A stretch of 64,000 nt of DNA, taken from Raphanus sativus (taxonomy: Eukaryota > Streptophyta > Magnoliopsida > Brassicales > Brassicaceae). The position numbers were made by a program, and so were the translations under genes. Below the pieces are notes generated by a model. That model had not been told where the DNA came from. It did not search any database and saw only the letters and a list, made by a program, of their open reading frames with translations. Numbering within the stretch: the first letter of the stretch is position 1; each line of letters starts with the position of its first letter. The stretch spans positions 27,317,043-27,381,042 of the forward strand of contig NC_079516.1 in assembly GCF_000801105.2 (NCBI RefSeq). The letters run 5' to 3'. This document shows, piece by piece, positions 24,565 through 35,906 of the stretch.

Positions 24565-24688
24565 CAAATAAATCTTCCCTGGTCTGATGATTTAGTTAAG
24601 AGTTTTTATATGTAACACGATAATTGGTCAAATAAATCTTCACTGGTCTGATGATTTAGTTAAGAGTTTTTATATATAACACGATAAG
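24565..24688. repeat. 64-bp tandem duplication downstream of the DC1 gene
   Basis: Copies at 24565-24628 and 24629-24688 share tggtctgatgatttagttaa and surrounding sequence with few changes. They lie just past the 3' end of the minus-strand DC1 gene. Confidence 0.85.
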
Positions 24689-24736
24689 TGAACACCCAAA
24701 GTAGGAAGATGGAGATATCATTAATTAGAAGGTGGA

Positions 24737-27491
24737 TCATCCTCGGGAGATGAGGGAGCCTACAACTCCGGCGATAAGGGCCGTTGGATCACCAAGCACG
24801 GCAGAGATAACGAACTGCACGGCCATTCCAGCGATCTCACAGCACTTCTGGACTTTGCCTTTGCTGCTGCTACGGTGGTGATGCTCGAGCGTGTTCTTTA
24901 ACGCCAGGCTCTTGCCTTCTATGCTTTTACCACTTTGTCCATTGTACAGCTCCTGCCAATTCTCCACCAACATCTCCCTCACGCACGCTACGTGGAGATT
25001 GTACTTTTTGCAAGACGACCTGTATTTAGTTCATATGGTTTCTACACTGTGACATCCTTAATCAATCACAGAAATTATAATTTATATGAACCACATTTTA
25101 GAAACTGTTTTTAAACTCTGAAATATAGTATTTGTGACAAATAATACGCAATAACTTAAGTGCACGTTATGTAACTTGTATACCAATTATCACACAAGTT
25201 CATTTCTTTAAGTAAAGGAGAAAGTATTGTGTTTAAACTTTAAATGACACTAGATTTTGACCCGCGCTTTCAAAGCGCGGGTTTATTTTCCTTTATTTTT
25301 TCTAAATTGACAAATATTTAGTAAATGCCATATTTTCATTTATTTGTTTTTTTATAAAAGACTTGAACTTTTTATCTTTTTTTATCGTGTTTCATTTTAA
25401 ATGAGTATAGGCCTGAGTAAAATATTCGGATCCGAATAAACAATCCGAAACCGACCCGAAAATCAGGATCCCGAATCCGATTAGACCCGGGGTAGATATT
25501 CGAATGAGTTCTAAATTGCTGTATCCGAAGAACCGGTCCCAAATCCGCCTCGAACCGAGAACCGAATGAATATCCAACGATATCCGAAATGTGAATATAT
25601 ATCTTAAAATATATGTTTTAATTATATTTATAATTTTTAATATTTTTAAATTAATATTATAAGTTAACCATATTATTTATTTTCGGTACTTTTGAGTATT
25701 TTTGGGTAAAATATGATAGTTTGGATAAAAGTTTACCCAAAAAACTGTATAGAATGGATATTTTTGGTTACTTTTGGTTACTTTTGAGTAATTTGGATAC
25801 AAAAATTTGAACCCAATCGGATACTTTGGTTACTTTGAGTAAAATAACCGAACCCGCTTTAGATACTTTGGTTATCTGGTTATTTTTCAGATTCTTATGC
25901 ATGAGAACCGAATCCACCCGGACCCAGAAAGATCCGACTCGAATCCGACTCGAAATTTTATAATACTCCAATGGGATTTAATTTCAAAACCCAAAAAACC
26001 CTATACTCGAAAGAACCGATCCGTACCCGAATGGTATAACCTCTGATAAATTAATTTTATGTGGTTAATTTTTTAAATAAAAAATTATATACTTTTAATA
26101 AAGATTTATAATTTTCAATAAAAAATTCAAATTTTTTTATGAATGCTTAAATTATGTTAAAAAAAGAAAAAACATAATAATTAAGTAATTAATTTTTGTT
26201 CTCTACACACAATATTAAGAATGATTAAAAAGAAAAGGGCAGTGGGCTGATTTCTTAATCGGTCCAAGAAAGATCTGATATGGCAGTGGGCTGGATAAGA
26301 AAAAATGACCCAATATAGATGTATTATTAATATTACTTAATTGTCCTTAATGAAATATGCAATGTTTATTAAGAAATGGGTATTTTTAGTAAAAATCACA
26401 ATAGGATCCTGCTTTAATAGTATAGATTTGCTTTAAATCCTTGTTTGAATGCCATCGCTTTAATCTTTGTTTTTCTCTAAACATATATTCGGTACGTATA
26501 AAGATGAAGTTCATGTTCTCGAATCAAACTATCAACGTAATCCAAATTTTAACTCAAGTTGCTTTATTAAAAATATTCTCCAGAGATGTTGATTTAGAAT
26601 ATATGCTAATGTTGACTAAAACATCAATGAAAATTTTCACAATAAATACAGCAACCTTATTGGCAAGTTTCTAATAAAAACATGGTTTCTTAGCTAAAAA
26701 TGTCAGTATTTTAACATTAATTTAAGTATCTGATTAAAATTAATTATTTTAGATAAATTGAATCAATTAGAAATGGACATATGGTCATAAGTTTCCAAGG
26801 ATGTCTAATATTATCCATTTTTGGATACTTCTGTTTGTCTCTTTCTCAAATTTCTTAATTTTTATTTAATTTAATATTAAGATACCCATTGGATATCAAT
26901 GGTCGGAGGTGCTTTATGTTTTCTTCATAATCATAATTTGATTTGTTTTGTTTATCTCAAATTAAAAATTAAAAAAAAATCATAATATTTCAAATTGATA
27001 CTATAATAATAATAAAAGAAAAGGAATAGAATCAAGAAGAGAAACCTGTAACTCCAGCTACGGCCTTTTCTTCCACATCGATGACAGGACGAGCTAACTT
27101 TGCGGTGAAGGAAGAGCTTGGTCTCTCCATCGTCCAAAACCATAGGAAGCATAGCACAACACGGGTGAAGATCAAAACCGCATGCCCTGCAATGGTACAC
27201 GAATCCGGACACGTCCTTCTGGCACGCGTTGCAGTACCGTCTTTCATTCCCTGGCGGCTTAGCGAAAAACTGAAACGTACACTTTTTGTAGAAAGGATGT
27301 GTTATGGTGGCGGAAGGTAACGCGCAGTGTGCATGGAGATCGAAATCGCAGCTTTGATGATCATTGGAGCAGCGATACCGAGAGCCGATCCCTACTTCAT
27401 TGCAACCATCACACTTGAAGGGCTTCTCGGTGTAGTCGTATTTAAGGTTATGTTTTGGGTGACTAAAATGAGATATCTCTGCGTATTTCAT
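24737..27491 (-). CDS. DC1 (divergent C1) zinc-binding domain protein
   Basis: Two exons on the minus strand: 27046-27491 (exon 1) and 24737-25019 (exon 2), joined through TACAG/GTTTCT and ATACAG/GTCG. They total 729 bp and encode 242 residues, in frame. Three His/Cys-rich DC1 modules are visible: about 11-60 (CDGC, then CDFDLHAHC), about 68-115 (YCNACQKDVSGFVYHC, CGFDLHPCC) and about 128-165, the last split by the intron (SSCHRCGRKG, then SCKKYNLHVAC). The C-terminal 75 residues are not DC1 and end hydrophobic (TALIAGVVGSLISRG). DC1 proteins are a large plant family of mostly unknown role, with links to stress and hormone responses. Position next to GLB1 suggests the Arabidopsis At2g16050 orthologue. 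The 2.0-kb intron is swollen by a Helitron (25250-26426). Confidence 0.87.
25250..26426 (-). mobile_element. Helitron inside the DC1 intron
   Basis: On the minus strand it starts TCTATACTATTAAAGCAGGA at 26426 (A before) and ends with the hairpin CCCGCGCTTTGAAAGCGCGGG, then TCAAAATCTAG at 25250 (T after). Termini, hairpin spacing and A/T insertion are canonical. The 1177-bp interior is non-coding and includes a tatccg/ggatccgaat-rich segment (25420-26040) like those at 480-1045 and 60765-61449. It is in the same orientation as the host gene. Confidence 0.9.
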
Positions 27492-29219
27492 ATTTAGTCA
27501 GGTTTCTTTTAGAATATGTTTTATGTACATAAATTTGGAAAAAAAAATCATAATTTATAGAGAGGGTTTTCAAGAAGCTTTAATCTGACTTGAAGCATCA
27601 AAAAAGAGAGGAGAGTTATCAAGTGGAATCTTTAAGTTGCTGCAAGTGTACGAAAGTCCATAAAGAGAGAATAAGAATGTAGAATATGATGGTATAAAAC
27701 CTTTAGCCCATAATTGATGAGACTATATATTGCAAAATGATTCTTGAAATTTTCTAATTTTCTATTTTTTAAACCTTCATTTTCCTCCCAGTTAAATTCT
27801 ACTCTTTTGAAACGAAAAAAGTATTTCACTGGACACTGGGAGATATAATAACAACTACTCTAACTTGTAAAACTATGTTAAAATTCCATGTCCTTGAAAG
27901 ATAAGTAGAATTTGCTACATGAAATACATAACACTATATATGTCAAAATGACATGAGACTGATTTGGATTTGCTTTTGCCTAGACGCTTATACCTAGTTA
28001 CATGTATAACGTATTTGACACACCCATCTGGCCACGTTTCTATATATCACATGATCATTCGCTGATTTTTTGAAAATGTTTAATTATCCACAACAGTTTG
28101 TCCTACAACTTTACCATTGTCAGGAATATAAAACAGAAGTTCATCATTTGTGAATATTAGTCTTCCGATATATGGATAGTTATATCAAACGCACACAATT
28201 TTAGGTATAACATTGAACAAAAGCTAGATCAATAATTTAGATTCTTTAGGTCTTAGATAAAATATTGATTTATCCGTGTCATATCCAAAACATGTAGAAA
28301 GGATGTATTATGGTAGCGGCTTAACCTAATACTAAACTAAACCAAATAATATATTCGGTTCAATTGGCAAAATTATCTCCAAACCCAAATACAGTAAGCG
28401 AACAGAACCTTTTTACCCGATGCCATGCCTAGTTTGAACTTGCCACATAGACAGCAAAATTGTAACACTATCAATAAGTAATTATCTTTTTTTTTATAGA
28501 AATACTATTGATAACCCAAATACAGTAAAAATGATACAAATGGATTAATAGATAAAACAGTCAATAACAAACCGCCATGTTCAAAATTGTTACTTGGAAA
28601 CTTTTGCTATTCATACACGAAAGCTAAAGTTTTTTTAATCTCAACAAGTTCATGTTTTCCTTTCATGAAAATAAAATTTTGTGATTTCTTTTGACTTCGT
28701 AATCGCGAATTATTAATGGACTTCGCAATCATGAGTTTTGTCCTCTATTACTCGAAGAACCCTACAACCAGGTATAAACGTCGATGATGACACGACGACC
28801 AGGTACTGTAGCCGATTTGACTCTATGATCGAGTATAAACGTCAATTTCAGTACATCACATCATGGTATATTGCTGATATTCTGAAGATTTGTTCAATCT
28901 TACTTGTGTCACCACGTATGAGCTTGCAGGAGTGTACTGGAAAATCAATGAGATCGAACATATCGAAGATTATGGAAAACACAAAGGTAAGGAAAGATCT
29001 AGAAGAATCTGGAAATACCAAGAATAATAGAAATTTAACATTTACCTAATATACTATTAACATGTTAGTTTAGAAAATTAGGTTTATTTATTCTATATAT
29101 AATCATATGCATCTTGTAACATTATTTCCATGAGTCTAATAATATTTCTTCTAGTTCATAAACTTTCACGAATTTTTCAAGTTGTAATCTATGAATGAAT
29201 GTCATATAATTAACAACAA
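27492..29219. other. DC1 upstream region and spacer
   Basis: Promoter side of the DC1 gene, then AT-rich DNA. At 28294-28319, 24 of 26 bases match DC1 exon 1 (27288-27313), a very small displaced fragment. A plus-strand frame of 103 codons at 28738-29049 has no recognisable motif. Confidence 0.4.
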
Positions 29220-29479
29220 TCTATATTATTAAAATTAAAGTACCTTTGGTACTATTTGGAAACATCGATAACAAGATAAATGAGAATTATTTAGAAACGT
29301 GGATAGAAGATTAAGTACTTCTTTTTATTTACACATTTAGTTATTGCATTTGCAATAAATTAAGTACTTTCTTTTTGTATTTTTTTATTTACAGATTCCA
29401 CCACTGGTTTTAAAATAAATAAATTAATTACAGTAGTTGTTGTTTCTTTGTTATGAAAATAAAAAACACACACATATAT

Positions 29480-29519
<40 letters not shown>

Positions 29520-30200
29520 TTGAAGTACATTTTGCTATTGTTTTGAAACATGTATAACATGATAAATGTGAATTGTTTAGAAACATGGATAAGTTTTATT
29601 TTTATTTAAACATTTAGTCATTGCATTTACAATAAATTAAGTACTTCCTTTTTGTGTTTCTCTTTATTTACAGATTCGCAACTGCATGTAAAATCAATTT
29701 AAATTAATTAATTACAATAGTTGTTGTTTCTTTGTGGTGAAAATAAAAATACAAACTGAAATGTATAGTATATATTATATAAAATATTTTTTAAATATAA
29801 TAGTACCTTATTTTGTTTAGTCAAATATAAAAATTTCGAGAGTTCAATTTTCAAGAAAACAAAATATCATTAAATTAATAATAACTCATATAAAAATAAT
29901 GCAAAAAAATAAATTTTAGTATGTTGTTTCATTTTAAAATAAATTAACAAAAAACATGTTAATATATGAATAGTACAATTACATCAAATTGCATCAAGTT
30001 ATAAAAGTTTTAATATAATATCATGCACAAATAAAAAAATATTATCAAAACTTTATTTATAAAATAATATATCTACTATATGTAAATTACAAAAAAATAA
30101 AAGATATACATGGAATTTTTATGTAAAACCACCGATTTATGAGTTTACGTTGAATACAAGTTAAATCAAATATCTCCCGAGGGTGCGGGTCAAGTTTTAG
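29220..30200 (+). mobile_element. Helitron, degenerate 3' end
   Basis: It starts TCTATATTATTAAAATTAAA after an A, and ends with a worn hairpin (ctcccgagggtgcggg) and tcaagttttag before a T. Ends resemble those of the element at 25250-26426. The first 90 bp recur at about 29512-29600, an internal duplication or nested copy separated by an AT microsatellite (29480-29512). Non-coding. Confidence 0.7.
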
Positions 30201-30740
30201 TTATGTATTAAAGAAGGAATGGAAGCGTTAGGAATACGGCTTGATGAGATGACCGTTGTAGAAATAACCATATCCACAATAAAGATGAGAAGAGAACTGG
30301 TGTTGAATAGGTCTTAGCCCCACAGTCTTAGAAATACAGTATACATAATAGGTATTTGTAAATGTAATATCGTAGATAAGAGTGTCAAAATGGATAAATC
30401 CAACCAATCCAAAACCATGTATATTAATGGATGGAGAAATTAGATGGTGTGGATTGTAATGGATAATGAGTTATCATTAATAATCAAACTAATAAAAAAC
30501 TATAACAAAAATAAACTCAAATCAAATATGTAACCAGAAAAACAAACAAATTTTCTAAACCAATTTTATTTCTTTTCTTTTATATCAAAATAAATTTTAA
30601 TAAATAAAGTTAACCCAATTTCTCATATATTTTTTTGTCAACACCCAGTTTTTCATATATACAATAAGCCAAATTTAGTCAATGTTTCCAACAAAACCAG
30701 AAATTAAGTTTTCTAACCATAATTGTAAATTTATTTCTTT
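30201..30740. other. AT-rich intergenic DNA
   Basis: No gene or bounded repeat was seen. Confidence 0.4.
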
Positions 30741-30749
30741 TTATCAAAA

Positions 30750-30977
30750 CAGCAAAATCATATTTTCTTGCAAAACAACAAAATCATGTTTTCTGTCAAA
30801 ACTACAAAATCGTAGTTTCTCGCCAAAATCCATAAATTCATGTTTTCTTGCCAAAATCGTAAAATTATGTTTTCTCATCAAAATCGCAAAATCGCATTTT
30901 TCGCTAAAAACGTAAAATCGCATTTTCCCACCAAAATCGTAAAATCGTGTTTTCCACCAAAACCATAAAATATTTTT
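30750..30977. repeat. Degenerate minisatellite, about 27-bp unit, about 8 copies
   Basis: The unit is roughly aaaatcgtgttttctcgcca plus aaatcg. Successive copies start with aaaatcat, aaaatcgt, aaattcat, aaaattat, aaaatcgc, aaaatcgc, aaaatcgt and aaaatatt. Units vary between about 25 and 28 bp. It abuts the F-box pseudogene on its 3' side. Confidence 0.8.
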
Positions 30978-30984
30978 CCGCTAA

Positions 30985-31615
30985 ACGTCTTACGACCTGA
31001 CATAAGCTTAGCCAAGACACTGCTTTTACCACGACATCATCAAGACACAATGTATTAACCTCAAGAAGAAAAATATCTTGCTTCTTACCACTGGTGAGAA
31101 CATCTTTAACTCCTATTCTCAGTCTAACCAAAGTGTCGCTCAAAAACATCTCTAAAAGGAATGAATTACCAATTTTAAATGAGATATATAGATCAAGATA
31201 TGACACACAACGATCCAACACCTTGAGTAACCAACAAATAACAATAGGTGGATGAACAACACCTTCCCACTTAAGATAGAATCTGTTTAGAGGAACATAA
31301 CAATGCAAAACCAATACTATATCTACAAGATCCATTTGTTCAAAAAAAAAATCTACAAGATCCACAAAACTTCTAGAAGTTTTAATCGTTCTTGCTTTTA
31401 TCCACGGGAAAAAAATATATTTCCGCTACCTACTCCAGGATTCAGATGAGTAGAATCATCAAAATAAGATTAGGTGTAAGAGCAAGCAGACATCTCCACA
31501 TTTTCTCTAAAACATATGTGGCAGCCTTTTTAGTGGAAACAAAAGACAAGATGTGATGAACAAGAAAATCTGGTAAACCGCTGATGGAAGACTTAGCGAC
31601 AAGATCAAGACTTCA
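30985..31615 (-). pseudogene. F-box/LRR (FBL/FBD-type) pseudogene
   Basis: The minus strand reads an F-box near 31500-31600 ([18 protein letters not shown], then [13 protein letters not shown]), in a different frame from the downstream piece. Further on come leucine-rich repeat segments typical of crucifer F-box/LRR/FBD proteins: FYLKWEGVVHPP, then SDTLVRLRIGVKD, then VNTLCLDDVVVK. In this family the F-box binds SKP1/ASK in an SCF ubiquitin ligase and the LRRs bind the target. Frame changes and stops between F-box and LRR (around 31370-31440), and loss of the end into a minisatellite, make it a clear pseudogene. These genes are very numerous in Brassicaceae and often decay like this. Confidence 0.75.
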
Positions 31616-31747
31616 CAAATCCTGAACAAAAACACATCAACTCTATGGAGTAAGAAAAATTTTCGAACAAACACTAGCATAAGTTCAAGGGTTCTAAACA
31701 TAACATATATGAATATATACATATTTGCTATACTACTGTATGTAATG

Positions 31748-33060
31748 TTGTCAAGTTTATATTTTGTTTCATATCCTTCAGTTTTGAGACAATAGATCTG
31801 TTTAAACTTCTACGCAATATAGATGTAAATTTTGTTTGGCCAACAATTACTGTTGCTTTCTGGTTAATAGGAGTCTTTCTCCAACTCTTCGACGTGACAA
31901 TATATATTTAAAAAATGATTATTGACTGACCATGCAAAATAAATTAATGTACACATAACCACACGAATTATATGTTATGCATGAAAACATCCAACAACTT
32001 AATGATGTTATATATTTAGCATCACGACGTTAATTTCATTCATCCAAAAACTGATGTGGATGTCAGAGACCGTTTAAATACCTGGCTTCATCAGTTAAAT
32101 ATAAGAGACCCTACTGTAATTTAACTAAAATTAGATTTTGACATTTTTATTTTAGTGTATTTGAAAACTATATAATTTTATTAATTATTTTTGTTTATAT
32201 TAAACATGAAAGTTAAATAAGATATTATTTAATTTTGTTTTTTAATTCCTTTAATATGTTTGTTATGCACTTTTAATAAAAAATTTAATTCGTTTGATTA
32301 ATTTTGTGATATATTTCTTTAATAAAGTTTTAATTATAAAACTTGTTTGACGTCAATTTATTGGCTCTAACATTTTATTTGTTTAAAAATTATGGGATGT
32401 CAACTTATTGTGTATATAAATATTAATTATATAATTTTAAGAATAAAAGTAATCAAAGAATAAAAATCTAATATGAAATTTATGAAAAAATATATAAAAT
32501 AATTCATTAATTTTATATTAAAAATAAAATGGTATTGTCAATAAATTTACATCAAATAATTTTTAGACTTAAAAACTATCAATAAGTATATATCACATAA
32601 TTAATCAAACGAATTACAAAAATTTCATTAAAAGTTCATAACAAAACATATTAAAACTAAAAAAAAATACATAAATTTCATATTTAATATAAATAAAGTT
32701 AATATAATTAAACTTGTGATGTTAACTACATAACATCATTAAGTTGAATGTTACCATGCATAACATCTACTTCAGGTAGCCATATATACATTAATTTAGT
32801 TTGCATAATTAGCCATGTGATGACCAATACTTCATGTAGTCAGCAATCATTTTCTTATATATTATAAATTGAGAATTTTAACCAAATATAATATTGTCAA
32901 ATTGATATTTTGTTAATTCTATATTGTATTCTTTAAGTCTAGAGACAATAGATTTTCTCAAACTTCTAGACAATATATATGTGACTTTTGTTCAGTGAAT
33001 AGTTAATGATGTTTTGTGGTAAATAGGAATATTTTCTAATTTTTCGACTTGACAATATAT
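31748..33060. repeat. Foldback repeat flanked by direct repeats
   Basis: Two direct repeats of about 160 bp (31748-31908 and 32893-33060; shared gacaatagat, then aaacttcta, then cgac-tgacaatat) enclose a long imperfect inverted repeat (31911-32854). The arms share aaaatgatt-ttgact, aaattaatgta, and tatgcatg with aacttaatgatgttat in inverted order. No coding sequence. It could be a foldback element or a Mutator-like MITE. Confidence 0.65.
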
Positions 33061-34025
33061 TATAGGGATAATTTGCAAAATACCCTATTCAGGATTTGAA
33101 AATTTGAAAAAATTTGAAAAATACACTGTCTTTAATTTTTTTTAATCTAAACTTTCTTTAATGTGAATTTACTTTTTTACCCCAATTTAATATTTCAATA
33201 ATTAATATATAAATTCAAAATTAATAAGAATATTATAATTATTTATGTTTAATGTGTTTTATGAATTTGTATTGACTTTATCATGAAGTTTATATAGATT
33301 TTAATTTATTTTGTTAGTTTTATATAATTTTCATTCTTCCTTGAAATCATCATCTATCGAGACAAGTCAACATCTAAGTAAATTATTCACATATGGTTTT
33401 ATTTTGTTTACTTTGAATATGAAAGAGAAGAAGCATTAACTCAGATCGAAGTAATTTGCATGTAATCTTCAGTTATGAGAATCTTGGTCCATTTAAAAGG
33501 GAACTGTTGATTCTTGTCATCAAATGAAAACCATTAACTCAGATCGAAATAAATCTTTTATCTGGTTGATAGAAATCAAAAGATTTTATTTGCAACACCA
33601 GTTTACAAATTTTTTTATTTATGTTGTTTATATAGAGATGAAGTACAAGGTTCAAAAAGAAAATAATGGAAAAAAAAGACAGAGAAAGACCAAGTACATA
33701 ACAACAGTTTAAAATCATAGAAAACAAATAATGTTGTTTGCATTGAAGTCTTACTGAAAGATTAAGATGAGAGAAAGAATCTGTAAAACTAGAGAGAAAG
33801 GGAATTTTTTTACAAAAATGGAGAGGATATGAGAGAGAAACAAGAAAACGACACGTCTTGCGTTATTTTATTCTTTCAAAATACTAAAAAAATTAAGATA
33901 AATTAAAAAGATATGGAAAGAAGTATATTGAAAGATTTTATATAGATTCTCTAAAAAAATTTAAACAATTTTTTAAAAAGTATAAAAAGAATTAAGAAAT
34001 ATTAAGATTGGGAAATTTGGTAAAA
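33061..34025. other. AT-rich repeat DNA
   Basis: Begins with gggataatttgcaaaatacc, a sequence type common in plant repeats. Short unrelated frames only; no gene supported. Confidence 0.35.
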
Positions 34026-34745
34026 TCCACTATACATTATTTGCAAAATGATTTTGACACATGTCATTTTTACAATCAATTTCACTAAATAAATATGATA
34101 TGGTATACTAAAAAGATGACATGACATATAGTTAAATATGACATGAATGATTACATTAAATGCTGATTTATATTTTTAGTAATATTTTTAGAATTTGGTA
34201 ATAAATTATACATCACCATTAGAGTAAATCTATTCAAATATGTATTAAATAATATAATAATATAAACACAATAATATTTTTGAAATATTTTTATTTATTT
34301 TAATAATTATACAATTTTATTACCAAAAACTATTTTCAAATTTTCTATTTTTTTAGAAAATTATAATTTAATTCGTAATATCATTAGCTTTTTATATATC
34401 TACAATTTTAGAATGCTGTTTAGTTTTACTTTTTGATCATTATATAATTTTATATCAAAATTTTAATCAATTTTATGCAAGTTGATTTAATATATTTATC
34501 TAAAAGAAATAATAAAAATCTATCTAAGACTATAATTTTGAAAACAAATATATATATATTTAAAATATATTTTAAAATAAACAAATTTTTTTAATTTATC
34601 TTAATTTTATGTTCAAATAAATAAAATTTATTTTAAAATATTGGCAAGAAAATAATAAAATTTAAAATAATACTATAATTTTAGTTTTAAATGTAAATTA
34701 AATTTAAAATTTTTATTGTTGCATATGGTGCAGGAAAACATCTGG
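34026..34745 (+). mobile_element. Short non-autonomous Helitron, relative of 9695-10317
   Basis: It starts TCCACTATACATTATTTGCA after an A and ends with a worn hairpin (ttgcatatggtgcag), then gaaaacatctgg before a T. Its first 100 bp align with the 5' end of the minus-strand element at 9695-10317 (shared tacaatcaatttcac and gacatg motifs), and its 3' end shares gtgcaggaaaacayct. Non-coding. Confidence 0.7.
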
Positions 34746-35233
34746 TTTATATATAAATAAGTGTACTTTTCCAAAATTTAAACAAGGGTATATTTTTATT
34801 TATAATCTTATTGAAATGCAATTATCCAAATTTGTCCCTGTATTATATTATGTAAGATATTTAATCAATATATCTGAGATCAGTTTCTGATTGACTAAAT
34901 AGTACGGATAAAAATAAGCATATTATTTAATTAAAATCCAACTCAAATAAGATAATAAAACATCAAAATCAAATTTGGTGTAAAATTTTATCTTTAGTAG
35001 ACCAAAATAACTCCATTTCATAAAATTTAGTATTTTGTGTATAATGTTATATCAAGTAACACTATTTATCATAATAAATATTAAAAGTATTATATTTTAT
35101 TTCGTATCATATTTTCTATGTTTCATTCATATTATTAAATAATAAGATATCATTTCATTGGTAAAATTTCTAAGAAAGTTTTTTAGTTTTTGTTTCCAAA
35201 ATACCTCTCAAATGGTGAAGTGACCAAAATAAA
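34746..35233. other. AT-rich intergenic DNA
   Basis: Nothing supportable was seen. Confidence 0.4.
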
Positions 35234-35906
35234 TTTTATTGAAGCGTTAAATGAAAATTTTAGATAGCAAAATAAATATTAAATATTTGAAATCTTATAT
35301 CAAAAATATTTTTTTCAATTTTTCAGAAAATCTCAAATGTTTTTTTTATAAATTCAAGAAGATATATACACATTCAGGAAGGTATACGAACATTCAAGAA
35401 TGATATATTAAACTCAAATTTCATGAAAGTATATTATACATTAAGGAAAGTCTTCATAAATTTTCTTAAGAAAAATTGATTACTTAAAAATTTTGGAGAA
35501 AAAATTCACAAAATGTTTTTTTTAAATAAGTTTCTTTTTTGGTCAAAATAAGATTTCAAGTATGAAATCCAAAACACGATGACAAAAAAAAAATCTAAAA
35601 CACACAAAAATGTGAATGAATAGCAGAAAGCCAGAGGAAACATAACATAACAGACTTGAGAATGTCAAACGCGGCACTAAAACGGATCCTAAACCCCAAA
35701 CCCGACTCGACCCATTCAATCTCTCTCTTCTTCACCACCGTCCCTTCCCAACCCTCAGATCCTCTGGTCACAGATGCCGTCTCAATCCTAACTCACCACC
35801 GCTCGAAATCCCGATGGTCCATTCTCTGATCACTCACCCCTTCCGGCTTCACTCCTTCCCAATTCTCCGACATCACTCTCCGCCTCTGCAACAACCCTCA
35901 CCTCTC
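35234..35906 (+). pseudogene. Truncated duplicate of the PPR gene (upstream region + first 245 bp)
   Basis: 35234-35537 repeats 36912-37219, and 35528-35906 repeats the upstream and 5' coding sequence of the intact PPR gene at about 45946-46344. The copied start codon is at 35662. Compared with the intact gene it lacks 12 bp after cggatcct (four codons in frame) and has CGA changed to TGA near 35826. Homology stops abruptly at ctctc (35906). It cannot encode a functional protein. The intact gene has a Copia inserted between the equivalent upstream and coding parts; this copy does not. Confidence 0.88.

Noticed and set aside
28738..29049. Plus-strand frame of 103 codons
   Set aside because: No recognisable motif, irregular composition and no promoter or splice support.
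30750..30977. CRISPR-like array
   Set aside because: Units are contiguous and degenerate with no unique spacers, and this is a plant genome.
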